Below are positions 56,032 through 64,000 of a stretch of 64,000 bases of DNA, one piece after another. A program made the translations under genes and the position numbers. This DNA is from Cyprinodon diabolis (lineage: Eukaryota > Chordata > Actinopteri > Cyprinodontiformes > Cyprinodontidae): assembly GCA_030533445.1 (NCBI GenBank), contig CM060081.1, positions 2,375,315 to 2,439,314 on the forward strand, in the 5' to 3' direction. Each line of letters starts with the position of its first letter. Position 1 is the first letter of the stretch. Below the pieces are notes generated by a model. The model searched no databases. It had not been told where the DNA came from and saw only the letters and a program-made list of their open reading frames with translations.

Positions 56032-56075
56032 GTAGTCCTGCCTTCTGCTGATTGGTCAGATGGTTCTTCTGACAG
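55914..56075 (-). CDS. nfasc: nfasc first coding exon: 5'UTR end plus signal peptide
   Basis: The acceptor is a pyrimidine-rich tract ending AAAG at 56076, and the donor GTAAGT abuts 55914. The first ATG lies at 56031-56029 and opens [14 protein letters not shown], then a hydrophobic core ([12 protein letters not shown]), then EASG and the mature start IEVPLD. That is a typical signal peptide followed by the IEVPLD start of neurofascin and NrCAM. A second Met at codon 9 is an alternative start. The exon ends in phase 1. The upstream acceptor means at least one more 5'UTR exon exists. Confidence 0.88.
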
Positions 56076-56430
56076 CTTTGAGGAAAGACACAAACACAGA
56101 CGGTTAGAAAGTCGGAGCAGCGGAGCATGCAACACTTTATGTAGGTCACACAGAGGTGAGCGTGCGACTGGCTTTCAGGTCTGGCCTACATTCAAAAAAT
56201 TGACACAGACTATTAAAAATACAGGTAGAAGTAATTTTTCAGAAAATAGTAGTGAGAAAAATATTTAATATCATAGTAACTTAATATATAAATACATCTA
56301 TACTAGCTATATGTAATATGTTTTCTTTAAATAAGGGGCTATTAGAACTCCCCCCACCTCAACATAAAATGGTTTGACCAGGACAACAGCGGGCTGCAAC
56401 TTTTAAAGTTTGTTTGGCTGCAAACTAAGA

Positions 56431-56892
56431 ATGTCAGTTTTCCAGAAAAAAAGGGAAGATGACGCCAAAGGCTGGAGGGATTTTAGGAGTAAATATTAAA
56501 AATAAAGCGAGGATGAGTCAGGAACAGGTCCAGGAACGGAACTGCAGAAATATTCTTTTACAGAAATACTTGAGCTTGAAAAGAAAGATGTCAGAGGTCC
56601 AGGGGCAGGGTGACAGACAGAGCGGAGCAGGAGAGCCAGCTGAAGCGGGAGCTTGGTGGACAGAGAAACAGGAGGACCGCGTGGGAACCGTGTGTTTGAG
56701 GAGGAGACAGAGAGACGGTGCAGGTGGACTGGTTTGCTCGGAAAGTCTGAGCATAGGGGCTCAGAGACGGTTAACTTCAATGATCCTGCTCTGTGGCCAA
56801 AAAGAATGACTAATTCTGATATAGTTGATGTGCATTTAATGGAAAAAAGGAAGTCTTTCATAGAGATAGCAAATGACCTGCCAGCAGATTGA
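56431..56892 (+). pseudogene. Decayed hAT-type transposase/zinc-finger gene fragment
   Basis: One frame from ATG at 56431 (MSVFQKKREDDAKGWRDF) runs, with several stops, to NFNDPALWPKRMTNSDIVDV. The DPALWP..MT.SD phrase resembles the N-terminal region of fish hAT-derived proteins with TTF-type zinc fingers (from memory). Without the catalytic part and with in-frame stops it is not a gene. Confidence 0.4.
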
Positions 56893-57789
56893 CAGCTCGC
56901 CAATTGTTGTCAGCTGGCCTGAAAACATCACACTAAAAACAACATTAGAATAAATGATACGAAAAGCGAGAGCGGTCGTACTCAACTCTTTTTTTCCCCT
57001 TTGCCTTGTCGTGATAACGACATAACTATCTCGTTATCACGGTTTAACCATTCATTGTTTTCTGTAGATACTTATCTGGTTATCAGGAGAAAACAGTTAT
57101 TGATTTCTTGAGATAACGAGATGATTAACCTGTCTGAGTAATGAATGAGGCTGACCAGCAGCCCTGGATTCCCCGTCCATCCATGCCTGCGTAGTTGTGC
57201 AGTCGTGGTACCACGGGTGTCCAAATAATTTGTTTTTTAGTTTCCTTCATTTTTTTAAACTAATTTTCAGGCCATGGTGGATGATTGGATTGCATGGAAT
57301 ACAGTAGAAATAAATCTTTTTTTATGAAAATCTTTAATCTGGACTCATTTTTGGGATTAATGCATCTTATAGCTGTTCCAGGCGTAACACCTGGAGTCAT
57401 AGATCTGACTGATTATGAATCAGAAGTGGAAACAAATCATTAAATGGACAACGTCGTCTCGTTACCTAAAAGTTAAACACAGGATTATTTACAGGACCAC
57501 AAACAGGCTGCAATGACTTCTAAATCCTCTCCTGCTGTTGTGGGATTGAAGGATGGAATCAGCCATTTTGATCCAGGCTCAAAATGAGCACCTTGATATG
57601 TGCTTGAGAATGGCTTAGTCTCCATTCAAACCCAGGTTTAAAGCCTTGCAGGGCAGCCTAAAGCCCACTGCCAACATTAAGACAGAAAAAAGAAAGAAAA
57701 TAACAAACGATCAGTTCAGGTGTTTGATAAAATATGGGAATCAGGAAATTGTCTATAAACCAAACTGAACGATTTTTGTTCTCTACTTC
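56893..57789. other. Upstream region, little recognised
   Basis: 57008-57045 has a short palindrome (CGTGATAACGA...TCGTTATCACG) of a common repeat type. Nothing else is seen. Confidence 0.4.
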
Positions 57790-57814
57790 AAAACACACTA
57801 GATTTTAAAATTAT

Positions 57815-58840
57815 TTTTTTTTTCTATTTTTAATTCATTTTTTTTATTTGAAAATTCAATATATATCATTGATGCATAAACACCTGCATTTTATTTCTGT
57901 GATAAATTCTGTTTAAATTAACAGATCATTAAAAATGTCTCTAGATCTTTACTGGTTGATGATTTTCTTTGTTAGGACGCCAGTGATTTTTAATTGGTTG
58001 ATGAAGGTTCTCAGTCATCCAGGTCTTAGTCATTCCGTAAAAATTCAAAAAATTTCCACTGGACTTGGTTTTCAAGATTTGAAGACGTTTCTCCACCTCT
58101 CCAGGAAGCTTTCTCAATTCAAATGTCTGGATCCGCAGTGAGTTTGAGTCTTATATGGACATCAGATATTACAGGCTAACGATGGAACTAAACGACCCAT
58201 TCATCGGTTACCATTTGCATGTTTCCAAGCGATACAAGGCCTTGTCCATATAAGACTCAAACTCACTGCGGATCCAGACATTTGAATTGAGAAAGCTTCC
58301 TGGAGAGGAAGCGAAACGTCTTCAAATCTTGGAAACCAAGTCCAGTGGAAATTTTTTGAATTTTTACGGAATTTTTAATTGGTTACCTCTGTTTGTAAAT
58401 ATTTATTCCCCGTCATGTGCTCCATTCAATGCAGATCATTGGCTCCGCCCACATCTAGTGAAAACTAGTGTGATTGGATGAGTCATAGAACGCAAACACT
58501 CATTGGTTAGCTAAAGGAAATCATCAGAAGCAAGCAGGTGTTCTTCAAACTGCTGACGTGAATTGTCTATGCCATGCTACAATGTGGGATTCAGGAAAAG
58601 ATGTTGAAACGTCTGAAAGGTCGGACACAGGCGAGAGCGTATCGGGAGACGGAGACCAACAAGACCTCCCTCATCCTTATCCTATCTCAGAGAATTTTTA
58701 GAAATAGTCAAAAATTTGAGCTTTCATTTCTTATAGTGGCATCTGGCTGTTTTTTTTTTTAAAGGTTATTTTATACTTTAAGTAGTTTTTGAAGCACATA
58801 GTTTTTCACTTTTACTTCAGTAAAGAGGTCAAGTTGAGAT
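57815..58840. mobile_element. Truncated copy of the 59826-61310 hAT element, interrupted by a foldback insertion
   Basis: 57815-57999 plus 58385-58840 is collinear with about 60670-61250: shared CGTCATGTGCTCCATYCAAT, GTGATTGGATGAGTCATAGA, CGGACACAGGCRAGAGCGTA and others. The intervening 58000-58370 is foreign. Confidence 0.8.
58000..58370. mobile_element. Foldback insertion, 371 bp, with 14-bp target duplication
   Basis: It is flanked by ATTTTTAATTGGTT on both sides (57986-57999 and 58371-58384). Arms of about 130 bp (58034-58165 and 58243-58370) are nearly perfect inverted repeats around a roughly 80-bp loop. It starts GATGAAGGTTCTCAGTCATC. The type may be Penelope-like, which leave variable-length duplications, but this is unverified. 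Confidence 0.8.
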
Positions 58841-59052
58841 CAAATGTTTTTAAATTAGTTATAGATTAGTTATACTATAACTAATTTCCGCTTTCCTTTG
58901 ATTTTGCTTTTTGGCCCAAAGAGGTAAAAAGTTTAGACACATCAACCAACCAGGATTCAGAGAAATTCTGGTACAGAAGCTGCATCCTCCAGTTTAATCC
59001 TGACAGACGCTCAGTCTTTCTAAACCCTGCAGACGGTTAAACTCTGACTCAC

Positions 59053-59100
59053 ATTGGCGGCTGGGATGTTTCCTTCCAATCTGCTGAGACGCCTACAGAC
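59053..59100 (-). other. nfasc: Candidate nfasc 5'UTR exon
   Basis: A 48-nt segment lies between a good acceptor (pyrimidine-rich tract ending GGTCTGCAG) and a good donor (AAT followed by GTGAGT), both on the minus strand about 3 kb upstream of the first coding exon. That exon needs an upstream partner because it begins at an acceptor. There is no ATG in the segment. RNA evidence would be decisive; the call rests on splice-site quality and position only. Confidence 0.4.
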
Positions 59101-59439
59101 CTGCAGACCAAACAGAAATACAGATTTATTAACAATAGAAAAAAAACAACCAGTGAACAAATAACTGACTCCCCATCAGATTATCCCCAACTATTGTTAT
59201 AAAGTAATTTAAACATGAATAACATTTAAGTCAAGTCTGAGGAATGCTGCTCATTAGCTGGCATGTGAGGAAAAGGCGAAACAGCAGAAACAGGATAGCA
59301 AAGGCTGAATACTGGAGACACACGGAGCAAGCCGCCTCAGGAGCGTCTGCAGCAGAGAGGAAAGTTCAGCTGAGCAGGGAGGCTAGAGAGAGGCAGTCTG
59401 TGCAACAGCTGCTGCTCCCCTTAGGATCACAGCTGCCTT

Positions 59440-59510
59440 TTTCTGTCCTGATTTACTCAGCAGCCTTTTTAAAAGGCGGGAGGGAAAAAAGCCTTTTTTC
59501 AGACCTGTTT
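59440..59510 (-). promoter_or_regulatory. Possible TATA-like promoter region upstream of nfasc
   Basis: Read on the minus strand, a CCGCC box is followed by CTTTTTAAAAAGG, then CAGCTG E-boxes and a pyrimidine-rich leader. This is unique-looking DNA in an otherwise repeat-filled area and lies a few hundred bases upstream of the candidate 5'UTR exon. No transcription start can be proved from sequence, so this is a weak call. Confidence 0.18.
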
Positions 59511-59825
59511 GTCCAACAGTCAGTGTAACGCCTTAAAATGGGTTTTAGTGGAAGTTTCTCCACATTAGTATCAGGTGTTGAAGGGAAGGGAGGTGTTCAG
59601 GTACAGTGCTGTGTGTCTGTGCAGAGACGACCCAGACGGGCGTCCATGTTGGCGACCAGGGGCGTCAACGACACCGTGTTCTATCCATTAGATTGGCGGG
59701 GGATACAATATTTTTCTTTTTGTTACTTATATTTATGGAACTTTTAAAAGAGAATATTTACAGCATTAACCCAACATTAGCACTCAGAGAAATACATTTC
59801 CAGCCAATAGTGTTATTGGAATCCA

Positions 59826-61310
59826 GCACAGGTGTCAAGTAACGAAGTACAAATACTTCGTTACTGTACTTAAGTACACTTTTTAGGTATCTATACTTTA
59901 CTCCATTACTTATTTTTCCTCCTACTTTTGACTTCTACTCATTACATTTTCACACAAGTATCTTTACTTTCTATTCCTTACATTTTTAAAACAAACGTTA
60001 CTCGTTACTCTTGGCTTCGGTTTAAAGCAGAGGTCACGGATTAGCGGACTGCGATGTTATGAACAACATTAAATCCAAAGGTTTTGTCGGAGGTAAAGCT
60101 GATTTATTTCTTGTAGTCTCTTGTTATTCACACACAACAATAAACAGCGATTAGCCGACGTGGGTTTTAAAACTGCAAAGCTTTGTCTTCAGCTGAAAAT
60201 CAAACGCGCATCTACACACACCAGTGTGATGCATTCGCGAGCGTCAGACAGCTATGGTGCATTCAGGAGCATGGGACATTTCCTACTTACAAGGAAAGAG
60301 ATAAAAACGGAACGTAACTCATATAATAATGTATTTATTCAGAAACAGTGTGGGCTTTCTTATAATATTGAATGCTCTATAATAGTGTTTCTGTTATTTT
60401 TTGATTATGCACATCTGCTAGCTTTTTATTCTAAAAAAATATTACAGCAGCAAATTATCAAAGTTTTTCAAAAGTCTGTTTAAAAGCTCCAAATGAGGCT
60501 TCGGATCGTACAGCGACAATTACGCTGTCATTGTTTTACAGGCAGAATTAGCATTTGCTGAATCTTGTCCTTTAACTACTGATGGATATACAGGAATACA
60601 GTCTTACAAGTGTAAACTCCTCTCAGATAGAACAGGATGCAATATTTGGCAATTTCTATTTTTATTTTTTCATCTTTTTTTCTTTTAATTCAATGTAACA
60701 TCAATGCATAAATACCTCATTTTATTTGAGTGTTAAATTCTGTTTAAAATAAGAGATCATTAAAAATGTTTTATTCGGACCCCACTGATTTTTTATTAGT
60801 TAACCCTGGTTTAATGTTTCTAAATCTTTATTTCCCGTCATGTGCTCCATCCAATGCAGATCATTGGCTCCACCCACATCTAGTGAAAACTAGTGTGATT
60901 GGATGAGTCATAGAACGCAAACACTCATTGGTTAGCTAAAGGAAACCATCAGAAGCAAGCAGGTGTTCTTCAAACTGCTAACGTGAATTGTCTATGCCAT
61001 GCTACGATGTGGGATTCAGAAAAAGATGTTGAAATGTCTGAAAGGTCGGACACAGGCAAGAGCGTATCGGGAGACGGAGACCAACAAGACCTCCCTCATC
61101 CTTATCCTATCTCAGAGAATTTTTTGAAATAGTCGAAAAATTACTTTACTTTATACTTCTTTACTTTAAGTAGTTTTTGGAGCACATACTTTTTCACTTT
61201 TACTTGAGTAATATGGTAAAGTTGATACTTCTACTTTTACCAGAGTGTTTTTAAGCTGCAGTATCTATACTTCTACTTAGGTAACAAATGTGTGAACTTT
61301 TGACACCACT
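59826..61310. mobile_element. Complete non-autonomous hAT element, 1,485 bp
   Basis: The target duplication GGAATCCA is perfect at 59818-59825 and 61311-61318. The ends are GCACAGGTGTCAAGTAACGA and TTTTGACACCACT, followed inward by ACTTAAGTACACTT / AGTACTT-like words. There is no transposase frame; short ORFs inside are not recognisable. Confidence 0.85.
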
Positions 61311-61318
61311 GGAATCCA

Positions 61319-62730
61319 GGCAGAGACCTTATTACCTTTGGAACGTTCAACAAACATGGATATTTTCATGACAGAAATGAATGTTAATGTAATAACGCCA
61401 ACTTGCCTGAATATATTAAGAAAAATAACAAAAGTGCTTCTAGAAGAAATTCATTAAAAACACTCTGAGAGAGAAAGAAACACATGTTATTTTGGTCCAT
61501 CATAACCTTAGAGGCCTTAACGCTGATATTTCCAATGACATTTTTTTTGTTTATAAACCTAAATATAATTCTGAACTAGGCTAATTAACTTTTTAACTTT
61601 TCATTTAGCCTTTTCATCACTCTGCTTCATTCCATCTCTATTTTTGTAGTCTTTCTTATATTGAAGGGAAACACATTCAAGGACATTACAACTTCTTTCT
61701 GTTATACTTTTTTGGTACTATATACACTCTTTTTATATGGTCTTTAATGGCATCTTGCTTTAACTCTTTGTACTCTATAAAAGCTAATGGAATTGAAATA
61801 AACTAAATTGAATTGAAATAAGCATTTTGATTAAAAAAGAACTGCGTTGTTCTGAGAGACAGATCATAACCTATAATCTCATGTGCTTTGAATTTTGAAA
61901 TTAAGTCGTATTTTTTTAAGATGATGATGCAGATTGGTATTTTCACTTTGCATTGATTGGGTCATTCTTCAGTGAATCAATGTGAATGGATGTATTATTA
62001 CACCATTATTGTTGACCTCTCACACATGCCACGATTCATTTTATATGTTTATATCTATTCATCAATAAGATGAAAAAACGCTGATGCATCAATTGCTGTA
62101 ACACATAAGTGTTTGTCTGTTTAATTCCTGGACAGCTTTGAACCTTGCATCTATTTGTATTTGGGCTGTATTTCATTCTGCAGAAAACAGTTCTGGTTTA
62201 GAGACAGATTACCAATTAAATCAATCAATCAACCCCAACTCCTCCAAAATGTTCACAGAGTGTTAAAGGCAGAAAACTATTCTGTGAGATACTGAAAGAG
62301 TTGAATACGTTGCTAGGGGCAAACCCAGACCAGTTAAACTGGTTTCTAAATCGTGACTAGTAGTTTAGCCCAGTTCTCGTCGCCCAGCTTACTGGTCAAT
62401 CCTTCATTATGTGACATTATTTTGGCTAAAAGCTGAAACATTACTGTCAGTAAGAGACCTTATCATGCAGAGTTACAGGCCTACCTCTGAGTAACATCAT
62501 TCTGAAAACTTGCACATAGAGCTTCATTTGAAATATGTTATATTTAAAGCATTTGATGTCTAGAACATCATGTTTCCTCCGATTACAGCAGGACACGTCT
62601 TGAACGGCTGAGGTGGAACCTTAACTGGGTTAAGTGCATTGCCAAAGGCCACAGCAGCCGTTTGTCCTACTTCAGGAGGACATGCATGAAAGAAAAGCTT
62701 CCATGGTCACAGGCTTAAAGCTCACCCAGC
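61319..62730. other. Upstream region, nothing recognised
   Basis: AT-rich; AATTGAAATAAACTAAATTG near 61793 resembles a LINE tail. No exon or gene was found. Confidence 0.4.
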
Positions 62731-62731
62731 A

Positions 62732-62845
62732 GAAACCAACAGAACCCAGCAGAACCCAACAGAACCCAACAGAATCCAGCAGAACCCAACAGAACCCAGC
62801 AGAACCCAAAAGAACCCAGCAGAACCCAACAGAATCCAGCAGTAG
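62732..62845. repeat. 10-bp minisatellite (CAGAACCCAA), about 11 units
   Basis: Tandem CAGAACCCAA / CAGAACCCAG / CAGAATCCAG units. Chance ORFs on both strands read QNPTEPSRT and SVGFCWVLLG repeats. Confidence 0.9.
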
Positions 62846-63329
62846 CATGACATTAGAAATAATGAAGATCGGATGATGTTTGGATCTCAGCCTGCAGTTA
62901 AAGAACAATAACTATGATAATGAATATTGTTTATGGAGTTCTTTACCTGCTACATTGATTGGAGGGTGGGGAGTGATTACTTTGCTGTCGGGTCTGTAGC
63001 GTGAGTAGATAACAGTCTGAACAGCGAAGGGTTCTTGTTTTTACAGCAGGTCTGCATATAAGGAGCTAAATGTTTTAAAAACATAGTTTCCGTTCCGGTC
63101 ACTAAAAGTCAGGGTAATTATAAAAGTTTCAGCCTAACCAGCGCTGGGGGAAGTCCAGATGTTGATCAAACAGCCAATATGTGCGAAACATGGGCCTGAT
63201 TTTCAGCTATTGTGCCGTAATGAAATGTTTTCCAACCTATTTTTACTTCTCTACCCCTTTGGGCATTTCGTCTTACCATGAGTTCCCCCTTTCAGTCCAA
63301 AGTATTGATGATTGTCCAAAAGTGGAACA

Positions 63330-64000
63330 ACAGGGTTCCTGCGGGTCCTTAAAAAGTCTTAAAAGGCATTGAATTCTTCAAAATAAAACTAAGGCCTTAA
63401 TTGGTATTAAAATGTCTTAAATCAGTCTTTCGTAGGTCTTAATTTTTAAAACATCATAAATAGGATTATTTTTATTAAGATTTATTTTTGTAATCTAAAT
63501 AAAACATTAAAATTTACCTTTTTTTTATTTAAAAAAAATAACAGCTCGCCATTATTGGTTCCGTCCCGATGGCGGAACCAATGAAAGCGTTGTTGCGGCC
63601 GGGACATTTGGGAGATGCACCATTAAACTTTTTGTTTGGAAAATCTGAGCAAGTGTAAATGTAACCAAAATTGTCTTTAGCCAAGAGTTTCCTCCACGGC
63701 TAAAACCAGGGAACATACATGAGGCTCAGTGGATTTATGCAAGAAGTCATTCAAGCTCAGAACGATGGGAATTAAGGCAGTGGAGTCGCACATGCGAAGC
63801 GCGAAACACAAAGCGTCAAGATCGAGTCACAGAGAAACAGCCGGTATTTCTCAGTTTAGTTCCACCCTTGTCTCTGCAACGCCTCCACTTATCACCAAAT
63901 CAAACATACTAAGAAAACCATACAAAGAAAAATAGCTGCAAAAAAGACTTAGCACTGGTTATGTTGGGGCTTTAAAACTGATTTGTTTTGTTCCCTGCTA
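63330..64000 (+). mobile_element. Left part of a DNA element (CAGGGTTCCTGCGGGTCCTT end), running off the window
   Basis: CAGGGTTCCTGCGGGTCCTT, then TAAAAAGTCTTAAAA words typical of a fish hAT-like family, followed by an ORF-bearing region. The right end is outside. Confidence 0.5.
63729..63935 (+). pseudogene. Zinc-finger-like transposon ORF fragment
   Basis: It contains LCKKSFKLRTMGIKAVESHM, RSAKHKASRSS, a C...H...H layout typical of the degenerate zinc finger at the start of a fish hAT-related ORF (from memory). In the same frame the region upstream encodes FPPRLKPGNIHEAQWIYAR-like sequence only in another frame, so the 5' part appears shifted. The frame stops after KPYKEK, without the transposase core. 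Confidence 0.4.

Noticed and set aside
302..56031. Gene identity as NrCAM or L1CAM
   Set aside because: The Ig1 [15 protein letters not shown] block, the PYNDTS linker and the Thr-rich mucin exon fit neurofascin better. NrCAM lacks a poly-Thr mucin exon, and L1CAM differs at Ig4 ([16 protein letters not shown]). A database search would settle it.
62634..62908. ORFs with QNPTEPSRT or SVGFCWVLLG repeats
   Set aside because: They are generated by the 10-bp CAGAACCCAA tandem array.

Overview
This is vertebrate nuclear DNA, almost certainly from a teleost fish. Short exons with GT/AG borders are scattered through a dense field of fish-type interspersed repeats. These include a Tc1-like transposon, 3' ends of an L2-clade LINE, hAT-type MITEs with 8-bp target duplications, a solo LTR, SINE-like pieces and several minisatellites. 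I could not determine the species; a spiny-rayed (percomorph) fish is a guess from the repeat flavour.

One host gene accounts for the whole window. On the minus strand I could chain 25 coding exons (56031 down to 302) with an unbroken reading frame of 3,409 nt (about 1,136 codons) and consistent splice phases. They encode a signal peptide, six Ig domains, four fibronectin type III (FN3) domains and a Thr/Pro-rich mucin-like segment. This is an L1-family cell adhesion molecule, and the sequence matches neurofascin (nfasc) best. The mucin-like exon and the Ig1 residues argue against NrCAM and L1CAM. The last FN domain, the transmembrane segment and the ankyrin-binding tail lie off the left edge. 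A candidate 5'UTR exon sits near 59.1 kb. The other host exons are ordinary in size, and five coding units are phase-symmetric and probably alternatively spliced: the 18-bp microexon, the 48-bp and 45-bp mini-exons, the two-exon third FN domain, and the mucin exon.

Layout from left to right (3' to 5' of the gene): mucin exon (0.3-0.5 kb); a repeat family carrying a short ORF (1.1-1.8 kb); hAT MITEs (2.6-4.4 kb); a nested transposon pile-up with an intact-looking Tc1 transposase (5.6-8.4 kb); a 2.4-kb 11-bp minisatellite (9.4-11.8 kb); FN4 exons with a 26-bp minisatellite between them (12.9-15.3 kb); an L2 copy and a MITE (15.7-17.3 kb); a transposon containing the same 11-bp minisatellite in opposite orientation (17.7-19.1 kb); FN3 to FN1 exons (19.2-23.2 kb); a 22-bp AT-rich minisatellite (26.7-28.5 kb); Ig6 to Ig1 exons interleaved with MITEs, two probable solo LTRs and further TIR elements (29-51 kb); the microexon and signal exon (53-56 kb); and an hAT-rich upstream region (56-64 kb).

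The most interesting observation is a transposon family with CAGTAGCAGCCATTC-like ends. It carries an 11-bp motif that is present about twice in one local copy but has expanded to roughly 85 and 219 units in two others. The two expanded arrays are reverse complements of each other and bracket the two FN4 exons of nfasc. The pre-mRNA could therefore form a very long duplex that loops out an in-frame domain. No CRISPR array, rRNA, confident tRNA or prokaryote-like operon is present.
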